Source of the DNA: Plecoglossus altivelis
Lineage: Eukaryota; Chordata; Actinopteri; Osmeriformes; Plecoglossidae
Assembly: GCA_036571765.1 (NCBI GenBank)
Contig: BROE01000013.1
Coordinates: forward strand, 6,705,008-6,769,007
Reading direction: 5' to 3'
DNA length: 64,000 bases
The notes beneath the pieces were generated by a model. The model was not told where the DNA came from. It did no database searches and saw only the letters and a program-made list of their open reading frames with translations. The position numbers were made by a program, and so were the translations under genes. This document shows, in pieces, positions 1 to 12,689 of this stretch (positions are counted from its first letter, which is position 1; the number at the start of each line of letters is the position of its first letter).

Positions 1-3000
1 ATGATTTCGATGAGCGATGCGCATATTGTTTCAGTCCGCTAATGTGCCTACCCAGGCGGGTTGGTGATGACGTAGGCTGAACTTGAAGCACCGATAACTA
101 GGCTGCCTTAGATGACAAACAAACAAAAAGAACAATCATAATATGGGGCTGCCCTGCACGCGATCTGTACTACGATTTACGACGACAACGCTCTCAGATG
201 TGTCATTTGAAGAGCGGGCTCCCCTCTTTCTGCCTTATGAGTTCGCGGCACATATGTATTGATTGGTTTATAATCTAGCCCTGCCAGAGGGGATGGATCC
301 ATTCTGAGGTTAGGGTGTAGGGAGAGAGTGTCAGTCAGGATGCTCGTGGGGAGAATCGGACAGATACACAAAGATTATTGGACATTCACACGCTGCCATG
401 GAGGGCCCCTCTGAGGCTGATAAGAGTGGGCGGGGATGATGATGAGGCGCGCTCATGGTTGTTTTGTTCTCTGAAAGGGCTGGTTTTCACTGCATTTGTG
501 CTTATGGAGCGAGAATTAAGGAGCTGGGAGAGTGTAATCATTGTTGCTTGTGACTGCGGTGGCCTGACAGCTGGGTCCAGTCTTGCTCCAGTGCTTGTTG
601 TACAACAACAGACAGACATGCACACACACACCACTTCACAAGGCAAACACACACACGCAAACACATACACCTATGACCCCGCACTCCCGTAAGACTCGCA
701 TACACATGAGGTAAAGATTGAACGTCTGGTCTATTTTACAAGTCAATGGCAAAATGTGGATCTACAAACAATTATTCTTGGCGGCAAACAAAAGTGAATC
801 ACAGCCAGAAACAGCAATTTAGGGCCGCTGAACAGGCTAATTGACTTGATTGTCAATGATGCTTTGTTCCCTTGTTTTGATTAAAAAAAACATGGTTCTG
901 CTTACGTGGCTTTGTTTACATAGATACTATAAATATAGCACAACAAAGAAGAAACTTAACTTAACCACAGAGCAAGGTATGTCATTACTATTATTACACT
1001 GGTGTTAGAACATAAGGCACGCAGGCACACACACACGTACACACAAACAGTTCCTGGTACAGAAACACTTCCTGGAACCGCCCCTCATCATTAAGTACAA
1101 TGTTTAGGTGAGCACATCCTTATCAAAGCCGCCCTGCTGTGGTTTAAGTGCTGGTTGTCAAGTCTGCTCTGACCTCAGTGCACTGGCATGCTGGGACACT
1201 CAATAGACTCATTGGAACTTCTTGGCCTCCACACATTACCAAAACCAACTCTACCAGTCACCAGTATGTCTTAGCTGATCACAGCACTTCTGACACTGCA
1301 AAACATAGTGCGACCTCAATGACAGTTGTGAATTCTCTTAAGTATTGAAGACAGGGGGGGGGGGGGGGTATAACGTAGTAATAGAATGCAGTTATCCAGA
1401 GCCGTGAATCTTTTTCTCTGAGATTGTTGTAACATTGTTACTGCCTGACTGTCACTATCTGTGTTTACATTCTTGTGCCCTTTCAAAGCTGGTCCTTTAG
1501 CCTTCAGAGCTAAGAGAGACATGATTGAGACTTGAGCCTGTTGTTGTGTTTACATTCATTTGCAGCTGTTATGTTTTCTCTCCCGATATGTAGATTGATA
1601 ATACCTACCAAAACTCAACTGAACTCTGTCACTCCGCTGATGAGAAACGGACAAAACACTTTCTTCATCGCCATCATACTTGCTTTGCTTGACTATGGTT
1701 CTCCTTCATGGATGCGATGAGGTAGCGCTCATGTTCGCTTGAGTAGCTCATAATCACCCTCACTAAACCCTGAATAGCGAACTCGAGAACACAGCGAGAA
1801 GTTCATCCTCTTCACCGCTTTCTGATTCTCCTCATGCCAACATAAAGAGTTGACCTCAGCAGTGCTATCACAGACCCTCATGTGGTGTGAACCGAGCTCA
1901 GGAGAACCCTATCATAATCTGGCCAACAGAACCCTGTCTAAACCCCACTCACTGAGCAGTCGCCTTACAGTCAGCCAACCCCTGCAGTGTCTAGGGCACC
2001 TGGCAGACGAGGGAGCTCCACTCCTCCGTGTTGGTACAGCTGCTGTCTTCACCAGTCCTGAACCAGCAGCAACAGCTGGAAAGAGAGAGGCTTTGTCCAA
2101 CTCAGTAGGTCCAAGAAGTCCAAGCAATCTGATATTGGTCAGGCAGAATAGCACCCGGTTGAGGAGCCTGGAAAAGTTGGCTTTCTGTGAACCACAAAAC
2201 ACTGAGATATGAGTCAAGGGTCTGTGGTGTTTCTAGTTGGACAAGCATATAAGGGGTCTTATTCGGGTTGACCTACATCTTGAAGGATCATCAGGCTAAG
2301 ATCTTTATCAAGAGACGTCACCTCATCACTTCATTCATTCATTTCATCACTCCACTGTGGGACCATGACAATGGGATTGATAGCATATTTCCAGGGGATG
2401 GCGTTGCTGAGTGAGTCCTTTCAGATCTCCTGGTTAGACTGCTGAAGAGACTGATGTGGAGCTGGCAGACATGGAAGGGTGAGCCTGGGGCCGGATGCTG
2501 CTTTTGAATCTATGTAAGGAGAGAGTTCACAAACGCACAAAAAAAGTATTACTATCAGGTTCTTACTTTTTTTTATTCGCGGACATATGCATGTTAACAT
2601 ACAACTCCGTTAAAAAATGTAAACTACTTCACTTAATCTAGTGGTGAATTCGTAGGCTACCTGCTGCACATGGCTCTTTTGATACCGATAGCACTTTTTA
2701 GCCACTCCCACCTTGCTCTCTTTCACTCCCTCTCTCTCTGTCAACTCCACCCCTGACACCTCTCGAAGAGCCTGGCAGCATCAAGCTAGCTTGCATTTTA
2801 ATTCGGCCCTGAAGTTACTTATTTCATTATCGATCATCCGTAATGCTGAATCAATGTTCATCTTGTTACGTGGGCCAGACCCGTGTAATACAGTGATAGC
2901 GCGGCCCAGAGTTACTCATTCCCTTTACAAAGTGACTTTACCGTAAAATCAATGCTTTGTGTTACTGATACAGGGGGAAACAGCGGCAAGATAGATAATC

Positions 3001-4774
3001 CGAGGATTTAAAGAGGAGAGAAAAGCATGGGCTACTGTAATCACGTGTTATTTAGGATGTTATGTAGGCTAAAAGAATATACTATGGACCCAATCTGCAA
3101 TGGGTATGTATTGTTTTGCATACGGTTTGTTGGTCTAGAGGCCCTGAGGCTATATTACATGGCAAACAGCCCGTATGTGATACTAGGCCCAGGTGAGTCT
3201 TGTTCATGACAAGATAATCTTATTGTAGCCTTTATTAATGTAGCGTGCGGTTGAAAAAATAGGGGCTCTGTCCTATCTAGCCTTTGTATGAGTACAGTGT
3301 AGACTAATGTGGGCCTGAGATAGGGTTAAAAAACAAATGTGGCTAGCACAATATTTGCCCGGGCCGCACTGAAGACATGTGTAGGTAAATAACAGCGAAA
3401 TAAAGTGACTTGGGACACTTAATAAAACAAGTAGGTAACCCCCCCAGGACAGATCGCATAATATCGAAGCAGTGAGGGGAGACTGGGCTGAGAAGGCTAT
3501 TTGACACCGAGCGCTCTGACCTTCCCAATCAATTACCGCCCGTGGCTAACGGTAGCCACACAATTTAGTCCCAAATTCAGTGTTTATGGGCTCGTTTCTG
3601 GAACTCGGCCTCTTCTCTCCACCTCTGACAAGGCAGGCGAGAGAAACGCCCGATAGATATTAGTACAAACGTACAGTCAAGTCACCCTTACTGCTTTAAA
3701 GTAAAGTAGGCTATTTTGGGAAGCATGCAGCTGTAGGAGGTGTCAGTGAAGTCTGTTAGGTAAACCTAACTCTGAAAAACTACCTTCATTGGTTTTCAAT
3801 TTAGGCCAATGCTTTATATATTGCATATAGCTAGCCTACATTACATTAAGAACAGTTAACTGGTTCAGTAGACTACATGTCGAATGTAAAGCAAATCTTA
3901 AGTAATGTAGGCTACTAATTCCGTCTTTGATCTGATGTCGTAATACAATTTAATAAGTCGCAGTCCATTGATTATTAATTAAATTTCAATTGCCTTGTCC
4001 ACCAGAAACTATTCAAAACGTCTTACTTTTGACGTTATGGCGAGTCGAAGTTATCTCGTTTAAAATGCAAGATAGCTTAGTGTAACGTAATTAAACTCAT
4101 TTATTTTACAGGTCCCAACAGTGAAAATGATTTGATATCTATTTTGAAAGTACACTTGCTTTCCATGCAGAAAACGATGTTATTTATTTATTGTTTGTTT
4201 TTTGTATGTTCATTCTTTTGATTAAGTCCCTCTGTGCTTTATACGTTACAATAATTGTTACCATGCTACGTCTTATTAATGGGACATGAATTAGAAAGCA
4301 TTTCACACTTTTGTTTTAAGGATACCCCACTATGTGTCAAAAACAATCGATCACCAAAAATATGTTTCCCTATTCATTCTTGTTTTCAGAGAATTGTAAT
4401 AATTCCTTCTTTAACAGTAGGCCTGGTTGATGGCATGTGTACTCTGGTTACACAGAGATTCGTCTTATAGTGTTAACTTGCTCAATATTTGAATGACCAG
4501 CACGGCTTTTCTTGATCATAAATCGGTATGGAAATAGTTGTAAATTACTCCAGTCCCACATATAATCTTTACAACAGTTCGCCATCGTACCATTTGCACT
4601 AATGAAACTTAAGATGCAAAATTCCAAGTTGTCTAAACAAACTCTGGAAGCTGCTGCTTTTTACTAACGTCTCCCTCCAAGAAATAACAAAATAAAACCA
4701 TGTTTGTCAAGGCAGTTAAGAAACGCGATTTTGACCGCTCTCCCTCTTTCTTTGCTTCCTCAAAATCTCAAGCG

Positions 4775-4838
4775 TTCACACACACAACCACGCGCACACG
4801 CACGCGCACACGTACTCACGCACACAAGCACACACACG

Positions 4839-4894
<56 letters not shown>

Positions 4895-4895
4895 G
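4775..4895. repeat. compound (CA)n/(CT)n microsatellite
   Basis: An impure CA/CG stretch runs directly into a CT stretch broken by single extra T bases. The open frames across it are products of the repeat and not genes. Confidence 0.9.
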
Positions 4896-5589
4896 CCGTT
4901 CACCCCCTCCAACGGCCAAAAACATCTAAGGGTCAATAATTATGTTTTCTTTACAAATCATTTTTCACCGCAATTAAGCGATTTTGATCAGAAGGACGCT
5001 TTAAAACCAAGTCAATGTGTGATAAGAAATGTGTTAGTTGTTTCCAGTTGTAGGCCTATTTGTGTTATGGAAAATATCCAAATGTGTAATTTGAAGAGCC
5101 TCTGTTTGAAGCCTTTGATCTCGTTGGTTTCTGGAGCTTCATTTCATCATTTGCGATGTGTCGTTGGTGTCTTGTGTATTGCATAAGGAGCCACTCTTGA
5201 GCGATAGGCCCACATCTAACTGTTTATATTTGCTCAAGAGAATGTGAAATTGTGTCATCTGCATAATTACCGTCGAACCACATAAATAACAGCTCTCAAC
5301 TCAGGGTGATTGCTCTGCTCTCTATTACCTAAATAATTGATTGCAAACGGCTGTCCATACGTTGAAGCAAAATAAGTAAAAATACAATTAAATTAAAACG
5401 TAAAGTGATTTTTAGTTTAAGTTAATAAATAATTGTTAGTTGGCCTAATATTATAGCCCTGTTATTTTGATGCAATTATTACATCCATAATCAATAATTG
5501 GCTACTGATGTTTTAGCTGAACTAACTTTATAACTTGTCTGTTCCTCTGCCTATGGTGTTTGGTGCGATTCTTATTTCCCCATGCGTAT

Positions 5590-5850
5590 GACAGAGCCTG
5601 CGGAAGTCAGACAGAGGGCAGTTTACTGAGGCGCTCTATACGGTGAGGAGGAGAGAGCTGTCTTAATGTTTTTATGGCTATGCCAGTTTCCCGGGTCGGT
5701 GTGAAAGTGTTAAGTTAGTGCATGTGTGTTTGATTGGGGTAATAAATCAGACGTAGTCCTTGGGGCCCTGACAGGTCCCGGGGATGAGACACGTGTCCAT
5801 CCGAACTAAGAACGCTGGTGTGCGGACACTATCTGGCAGACAAGTCGCCT
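5590..5850. promoter_or_regulatory. candidate upstream enhancer block
   Basis: A non-repetitive block of mixed composition with retained CpGs and homeodomain-type cores (for example GGTAATAAATCA near 5738), about 2.3-2.5 kb upstream of the irx3 start codon. It has no coding frame of note. The call rests on sequence texture and position only; interspecies conservation was not tested. Confidence 0.25.
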
Positions 5851-6059
5851 GACTCTCCCCTTTATACTCGCACTGGGAACTTATATCGTAGGCGCAATGA
5901 CTCTGCCTTGGTGTTTTTTTTTCCTATTGCTATGCAATGAATTGCTCTAAATTTGAGTTACCTAAACTACTTAGTTTCACTTTAGGCAAAGCCCGTGTCG
6001 CGTTGCTTTAAGTTCTCTTTCGATTCAGTAGACTACAGTTCTGCATTAGCCCATGTTTT

Positions 6060-6320
6060 GATGCCAAATATAATTCCGTTTCTCGGCTCGGTTGGCTTGT
6101 CGAGACCCCCTGTTCTTTCTTCGGGTCCGTGTGTGTGAGTGTTATTGACTGCTATGTAGTGATTACCATTCCGGTCGGATGGCATCAGCAAGCCGCTGTA
6201 ATTAATAACCTCATAATCCGGGTTCGGTTGGATGTCACGATGCCAGCACGTTCAGAGGAAACACGGAGATTCGGCACTGACTTTATGGAAACAAGGCGTA
6301 GCCTTATGGGTTAGTCTATA
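6060..6320. promoter_or_regulatory. candidate upstream enhancer block with TAATTAAT core
   Basis: A dense, non-repetitive, CpG-containing block. It includes TAATTAAT at 6199-6206, a palindromic homeodomain-type site, with ATAATCCG just downstream (a K50 homeodomain-like core). It lies about 1.8-2.0 kb upstream of the irx3 ATG, where proximal irx3 enhancers would be expected. It contrasts with the flanking AT-rich DNA. Inference only. Confidence 0.3.
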
Positions 6321-7691
6321 TGAGAAATTATAGCTGCTATTATCCCTCCCAGACAATGATAACTATCAGCTCAAAAAGAAGATTAAAGGTTTAAACAAGT
6401 GCATAGTTCTAGGAAACCGGATCACATCATCAAAACTAAAGTAAGATTGATGAGATTTCATCTTGCTGTCAATATTGCTTGAGACTTATCATATTCAAAT
6501 AAACTACGGGCAATAAATAATTCAACTCTGCCGTTGTTTTGCAAACGATTAATAGACATATGATGATACAAAGACGGAATGTAATGCGATTATGAATGTT
6601 TCCTACACAGTCTTATATATTGATTCGTGGAATTTCAATTCTGACCCTTGCTTTGTTTTAATCCGCATTATTTACAAGAAATACCAGGTTCCATAAAAAT
6701 CATCAACTAGATTTCTCAAATGTATCCTAATCTCTAAGGAAATGATAGTGGTGTACAAAATGTTTTCCTGGAACAGATGCATAAGAACAGAAAAATAACA
6801 AATTAGATTTTTTTTCTGAAATCAAGCCTAACCTATTTGCACACATACTAGAACCATAACATATTCAAACATAATAAAATGGCAAGGTAATAAATTAATA
6901 AAATATCACAACGTTTTGATTGAGTACGATAGCAAGAAACGTGTTTAATTTACTTAGTTTTTTTTTAGCAAAGTTGTTGTTAGAATTTATTGTTGGCAAT
7001 AATATCACTGTGTTAAATAACTTAATGTTAAATGTGGCTTTTTTTAAAACTTTAAAGTGCGATTCTTCATCTAAACAACTTTATACAATCTCATAACAAT
7101 CTCAACAACCTCTATAATACACAAATATGTCTATGACTTGGGCTATGCTTGTAATTGTTGCAAAACCATGCATTAACAGTGAAAGCGCTAATCACCCTGC
7201 TATTCACTTCTTGACACCTTCCTCTTTGATGTCAAATGATTACATAGAGTCCGTTTGATGTCTCAAATTAAAATAATAAATTCACCCCGAATCGCTTGCC
7301 ACTTTTCAGAATTGTCCATCTCAAAATAGCGTTCAGACATCATAATCGTAGACTTTCAGCCAGGGTGCGTTGTAAACACCCAAGAAGATCAATTAATAAC
7401 ACGCGAAGTTGCTTGCACTTGTTTCAGTGCAGTGAACATGACTTGCTGCACCACTAGGCTACTTGAGATACATCCATTAAAAACTGCAGACACTAGGCTT
7501 ATGCAAAGTTAATCACTCACCAACTTAGAAATATTTACTATTTGTGCAAATGGCCACAAATTTTGAATTAGCACTAAAATTGGGTAGGGTTCGGGCGAAC
7601 AAATAACAAATGAAATGATTGGCGAGCCATAAAATGAGATTTGAAACCCATTCAAATGAGAGATTGCGACGTCAGTGTACTTATCCAGGGG

Positions 7692-7697
<6 letters not shown>

Positions 7698-7770
<73 letters not shown>

Positions 7771-7784
7771 AAGAGAGAGAGAGA
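7698..7784. repeat. (GA)n microsatellite in irx3 promoter/5' UTR region
   Basis: An uninterrupted GA run of about 64 bp (7698-7761) is followed by an imperfect GA stretch to about 7784. Its distal end is about 320 bp from the irx3 start codon, so it lies in the promoter or 5' UTR depending on where transcription starts. Such a polypurine strand can bind GAGA-type factors or form triplex DNA, and its length is likely polymorphic. Confidence 0.95.
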
Positions 7785-8107
7785 AGGGGAGGCGCAGAAG
7801 AGCGAGAGTGTGTATGAGAGGTGAGATTTGAGAAATAGGAGGGGCTTCTAAACGACTAGAAATGTCAATCAGAGCAAGGAGTCCCAATAATCTAAGGCAA
7901 TCTGTAAGGACCTGACCTTAGTCCATCCAGATCAATAGGGAAGTGAGGGAGGAAGGCGGCAATCGGATCGTTTACACTGGCTGTTTCTGAGGAAATATAG
8001 ACTTCCCTTACACTTTGTTGTACTCACTGCAAAGTGGATATCGCAGTACGCACCGAGAGGGTGATTCTCTGCTTTTTGTGATTGCAGTAGACTTTTTTCT
8101 ACGAACC
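7785..8107 (+). promoter_or_regulatory. putative irx3 promoter-proximal / 5' UTR region
   Basis: This is the sequence between the GA tract and the irx3 ATG. No clear TATA box at a convincing distance was recognised, so no transcription start is assigned. The irx3 frame stays open for about 90 bases upstream of 8108 but contains no in-frame ATG, so 8108 is the first usable start. The bases before it (ACGAACC then ATG) place A at -3, a favourable initiation context. Confidence 0.4.
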
Positions 8108-8320
8108 ATGTCTTTCCCGCAGCTGGGATATCAGTACATCCGACCGATATACCCACCGGAGCGCCAGGGGATCAGCAATGCCAGAGCCGGGACAGAGCTG
8201 AGTCCGTCTGGGGCACTCTCCAACGTCCTTTCAACTATGTATGGATCACCTTTCGCTGCAGCGCAAGGCTATGGAGCGTTTCTTCCGTATTCAAACGACA
8301 TTTCCATTTTTAATCAATTG
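8108..8320 (+). CDS. irx3: irx3 coding exon 1
   Basis: Encodes residues 1-71, ending FNQL, in phase 0. The donor is TTG followed by GTAAGTAG, close to consensus. The splice point matches the family, where exon 2 resumes with GAQYELKDSPG. Confidence 0.97.
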
Positions 8321-10726
8321 GTAAGTAGCCATCTCATTATTATGAGTTACATATCAGCATAAGTAGTTTCACAAAAGGCAAATTGGGAGTGAAAACAAGA
8401 TTTTGTTTGTCAAATGTTCGCTATATTAGCGTACTTTGACAGCCTTATGATTTATTTTTTAATCACAAAAAGTGCCCCAAAAGTATCTTACATTAGGTTA
8501 AATGATGACCCAAAACGGTAACTTGCAAAAAAGTACAAACCAAATTCGAACCGAAATGTTACGTGTATGTTTTTAAAGTAACCCATCGAGTTTATTCCTG
8601 CTCATAGTTTAGCCTGCTAACATTTGAGAATGGTGATCAAAGCGCAGTTTGTCCTAACCAGGTTAATTTTATACGTCGAGTGAAATTGTATTTGCAACTG
8701 GACAAACGTTTCGTTTCAGATTGTCTAATTGTGTGGGTCTCTTATTGTGTTTTAGGGCGCCCAGTATGAGCTAAAAGACAGCCCAGGCGTCCAACACCCA
8801 GGATTTGCTCACCATCACCCTGCGTTCTACCCTTATGGGCAGTATCAGTTCGGTGATCCGTCCAGACCCAAAAATGCGACACGGGAAAGCACAAGCACAC
8901 TGAAGGCCTGGCTAAGCGAGCACCGTAAGAACCCCTACCCCACTAAGGGGGAGAAAATCATGCTGGCCATCATCACCAAAATGACCCTCACTCAAGTGTC
9001 CACCTGGTTCGCAAACGCCAGGAGGAGACTTAAGAAGGAGAACAAGATGACCTGGACTCCCCGGAGTCGCACTGACGAAGAGGGAAATGTTTACAACAGT
9101 GACCATGAGGGAGACGAGGGGGACAAGAGGGAGGACGAGGAAGAAATCGATTTAGAGAACATTGACACGGAAAATATTGAGAATAAGGACGACTTGGATG
9201 ACCAGGACGACCTACATGCTGATTTAAAATTAGACGGTAGAAGCGACTCCGAGATTTCAGACGGCTATGAGGATTTACAAGGGCCCGACCAGAGGTTTCT
9301 AAAGGCTGTGGTGAAAGAGGGCAAAGATATTCATGTGGACCGAGGCGAGCACTTCCACCATCATACTTTTGAGATTAAAGCGTCACAGCCGAACGGCGAA
9401 CAACTGAAACTGAACCCGGTGTCCATTAACTCTCCACCGTCAGAAAATAGCGCTGCTCCAGCTCAAAAACCAAAGATTTGGTCTTTGGCCGAGACAGCAA
9501 CAACCCCTGACAATCCACGTAAATCTCCACAAATGAACGGCAACTCGGCTGGGCCAGCGACCCAAACGATCATCACCCCTCATAGACTCATCTCTTGTCC
9601 TGTTGGGAAAATTCAGAACTGGACAAATCGAGCTTTTTCAGCCCACCAGCTCGCGTTACTTAACTCTAACCATTACCTTGGACTGGCAAACCAGGCTTCG
9701 GCGAACGGCCTCGCCCTCTATAGCAGGCAAACGGAGGACAAGAGTCATAGTTCAGACACAGCCGTTACAGGTACATGTCACCAACACTGAGGCGAGACTG
9801 TATATAAAATATGTTCTTCACTATTGTTTAAAACTTGATAGATTACTCACATCGAGGCTTTCAACTGGCCTGTAAAATTGACATATATTTTGAGGCCGTA
9901 AAGAGGATCATTGATGTGCTTCCATCTTTTCTATGTAACAGAGTAACAAAAGGGTGTGTGGAAGCTTCGAAATAAGTGTTTCTTAAAAATACGGTGGTTT
10001 AAGCAAATACTATAGTGGGTGCATTTTAATCTTATTAGTAGCTGTCATAAGACTATAAAATCGAGTCCACAAATTATTTAAATTTCTACAGTTGGCCCCA
10101 CGTTGTTTTAGGCTCATATGACATACATTTGGGTTCGTCAATATGTTGCTTGAATCCAAACCTGGATTAAAATGAGTCTCAACGAAATAAGCAAATCACT
10201 TATCACTTGCTGTGCCGTATCTAGATAGGTGATTTGATGTCTTGTTTTATTACCGTTATTTCAGAGAGATCTAGTGCCTTGGAAGCAGAGAAAAAGTTGT
10301 TAAAAACAGCCTTCCATCCAGTTCAAAGACGGTAAGAGACTGTCATTCTTATATAATTTGGGTGTTTTTGATTGATCACATTTTATTTTGGAATATAGAA
10401 ACATTCACCCAACCTCAGCATTTGTTGTTGTTATGATTGCTTTTCGGACTTGGAAGTTGGAATTGTTGTATGTCTTCGAAAGCCTAAACTAAAAAGGCCA
10501 AAAAAGGATTTGCGTGTAGCCTCAGCTTTTACCAGCCAGACACCATCGTTATGGGAAATGATCTTCACTACATATAATTTTATTTCTTAGCTCTTCATAT
10601 AGCCTATACTTCCAGTTGAAGTTTTTTTTTTCTTTTCACTTATTCCTTGTCTACTACCCGTGTGTTTGCAGGCCCCAGAACCAACTCGAGGCAGCGATGG
10701 TTTTATCCGCTCTGTCGTCCTCCTAG
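8108..10726 (+). CDS. irx3: Iroquois homeobox transcription factor Irx3 (four exons, complete)
   Basis: Nuclear TALE-class homeodomain factor that patterns neural tube, heart, limb/fin and kidney and binds DNA with other Irx proteins. The exons join to a 449-residue protein. It opens MSFPQLGYQYIRP, the Irx3 N-terminus. The homeodomain is at residues 105-167, with the three-residue TALE loop (NPYP, 130-133) and recognition helix WFANARRR (Ala157, Asn158). An acidic stretch covers about 180-240. A conserved KPKIWSLAETAT motif at 309-320 follows, and the C-terminus MVLSALSSS is characteristic of Irx3. Human IRX3 is about 501 residues; the difference is mostly its missing Ala/Pro/Gly low-complexity runs, as expected in fish. 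All three introns are GT-AG and short (435, 494 and 340 bp). Teleosts have irx3a and irx3b; adjacency to fto suggests irx3a, but this is not proven here. Confidence 0.98.
8756..9770 (+). CDS. irx3: irx3 coding exon 2 (homeodomain exon)
   Basis: Begins after the acceptor TTTTAG with GGC GCC CAG (GAQ) and encodes residues 72-409 plus one base of codon 410. It carries the whole homeodomain (about 8855-9043), the acidic region and the KPKIWSLAETAT motif. The donor is TTACAG followed by GTACAT. Reading on past 9770 gives five extra codons and a stop, which is intron read-through. Confidence 0.97.
10265..10331 (+). CDS. irx3: irx3 coding exon 3 (67-bp microexon)
   Basis: Lies between acceptor TTTCAG and donor GTAAGAG. 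Joined to exon 2 it reads ERSSALEAEKKLLKTAF, the conserved leucine- and lysine-rich segment near the Irx3 C-terminus. It is too short for ordinary ORF calling and was found by splice sites and family similarity. Confidence 0.95.
10672..10726 (+). CDS. irx3: irx3 coding exon 4 (terminal)
   Basis: Follows acceptor TTTGCAG. With the two bases carried over from exon 3 it encodes RPQNQLEAAMVLSALSSS and the stop TAG at 10724-10726. The LSALSSS ending is the Irx3 hallmark. Confidence 0.95.
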
Positions 10727-11010
10727 GCTTTCATCCTTTCCTTCTATTTGATTTTAATATGTTGTAAGGAATGTAAAATAAGAATAATACATCTGTATAC
10801 TTACCTTGTAAGCATGTCCTGTGTAAACTGCTAATGTAATATTGTATGAACCTGTAGTCTGTAAGTTCTTGTTTTCTTTTTGTAAGTTCTGTGAGGATTT
10901 GATGTTCAAATGTTTTGTATATAAAGTTAAGAAAATGTACATACTTGTGAACCAAATTGTACAAGAAAGTCTATATTTTGGCTAATAAATGAACTGCTGC
11001 AACTTTATCA
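10727..11010 (+). other. irx3 3' UTR
   Basis: AT-rich sequence after the stop codon that reaches a canonical poly(A) signal about 260 bases downstream. The end is approximate because the cleavage site is not visible in sequence. Confidence 0.7.
10984..10989 (+). terminator. irx3: irx3 poly(A) signal AATAAA
   Basis: Canonical hexamer 258 bases after the irx3 stop. T-rich and G/T-rich sequence follows from about 11030 and could act as the downstream element. It is the first clear canonical signal after the stop on this strand. Confidence 0.75.
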
Positions 11011-12689
11011 AAACTCCTGAGCGTTTTAGAATCTGGGTTTTTTTTTGGTGTGGAAGAAGAGTAGAATATTTCTGGGCTACTTTATTGTTTATAATCATTT
11101 GAGATGGAGATACGTGCAGTTTTTTTTTTTTTTTTGCTTCTGTCATTTTGACTTAAGGCGTGTGCTTCCCTATACGTAGCACCAATAAGTTGACTAAATT
11201 CTAGAGAAGGATTTGAGGTTGTATAAATTCGAGGCTCTTAGGGATAATTAGCTACGTATTGAGCCTAAATTTTGGATATGAATGTTGTCGATTATCATAG
11301 TTGAGGCGTAGCAGACAAACTACAACGGATAATTCTTCACAAGTTTTCCTCGGGAAATGTGTGGTATTTACAAAGAACTGAGGTAGTGAATTCGTGCTGT
11401 GACTGCTGGACAGATGAACTAGCTCTATTACATATAAATGGATACAATGCCATAGTTATTACGTGGTATTTCATTGTGTTCATCAACACCTCAGATGACT
11501 GTTTAGAACTGGTCGTCATATGGCACCTATTGGCTACATAAAGAAATATATGTTTTTATACGTGTTTCCTTAATCTACGATAATTTGCATGTCAAGATTT
11601 ATCAGATAACTTTTAGGTAAAATTAGTGTTGGAGCTCCCTCTACAGTCGGTTTCAGACCGCCTTTGCTGTTGCCTTGGCGGACGTAGAAGCAAACGGAGC
11701 ACATAGTCAAATATGTGGATTCCTCATGTTTTCAATTCAGCCGACATTTCAACAATGTTGAACTCTGTTCAAGGCAAATTCTTAATAATTATCGATACAT
11801 GATGTAGATATCCTAAACTATATTTCGACTTTGACGCATTTTTAAGACAGTTTACATGCCCAAATCGGAATTACATTGGTTGATTAGGCTCCCTTAGGAC
11901 TATGGTAACTGATAAAAATTGTATCATTATTATAAGACAAAGTTACGTATGCCTATATGTTTTTACCCGTCTCTTCTAAATATTGGAGAAATCACATCTA
12001 TTAAACGTTCGGCTGTGCAATGGTGAATCGAACAAAACTGTTTTAAAACGATCTTTATCGATACTAATTATTCATAGTTAAAAGTGATCATTGTGTCGTA
12101 CAACATGTATCGAATTATAAGGTTTGAAATCAATATAATAATGAGACGAATATGAAAAAAGTTTCTCACATCAATTTTCAGCGATAAATAGCCTTCAAGA
12201 AAAAGAAGTGACGCGGAGAAACTCTAAGGACTCAAAAACATTGAACTCCAATTTCAAAGTTAGTCAGAATTAAATTAAGGCTTCAAAACATATAGGACCT
12301 ACTCAAGATGGACAAAATAAATGTTTTAAAATACTTTTACATTTCGATTATGCCAACTAGGCCTATCGTTGTAGTCTACTTGGAGGAACTGAAAATTATG
12401 CAGTCTCGGTAAAGTTTGAAATACAATTGGCCAAAGCCTACCAAAAATGTAACATTTTGTCACACATTTCATGAATCCTATAAGGCGTCTGTCCTCTTAG
12501 ATATCCGTGCTTTAGATGTAAGTCAGGGCAAAAAGACAGACGTCAAGCCCAACTGCATAGTTTACTGCAACGCATCCGAGACTGAGTTTAGAGACCCAGT
12601 CAGGGGAGAGCTTGGACCGTAGCTTGGTATTACACTAAGTAGGCCGGCCTTCCAAAATTCCTCTCACCATGTTGCCTTCCTGTCTAATC

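Larger units (their letters stand above)
1..7697. other. irx3 upstream flanking region, no gene recognised
   Basis: No reading frame here resembles a known protein; the open frames are short and mostly lack an ATG start. The DNA is AT-rich and largely non-repetitive, apart from short CA runs near 615-670 and 1025-1050, a poly-G run at about 1357-1369, and a CA then CT compound repeat at 4775-4895. In vertebrates irx3 and irx5 are transcribed head to head, so this side should face irx5 and carry shared regulatory DNA; that is inference from family synteny. Two stretches (about 5590-5850 and 6060-6320) look like conserved enhancers and are listed separately. Confidence 0.6.

Noticed and set aside
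1850..2217. Overlapping open frames of about 100-120 codons on both strands
   Set aside because: The frames are ordinary in composition but match nothing known and lack splice signals. A decayed mobile element is possible but not supported.
8015..8107. In-frame N-terminal extension of irx3 starting at 8015
   Set aside because: The upstream codon is TTG, not ATG. Vertebrate Irx3 starts at MSFPQLGY, and 8108 is the first ATG in frame with a favourable context.
9771..9790. irx3 exon 2 reading on to a stop at 9788-9790
   Set aside because: The extra residues are intron read-through. The donor at 9770/9771 and exons 3 and 4 restore the conserved Irx3 C-terminus.
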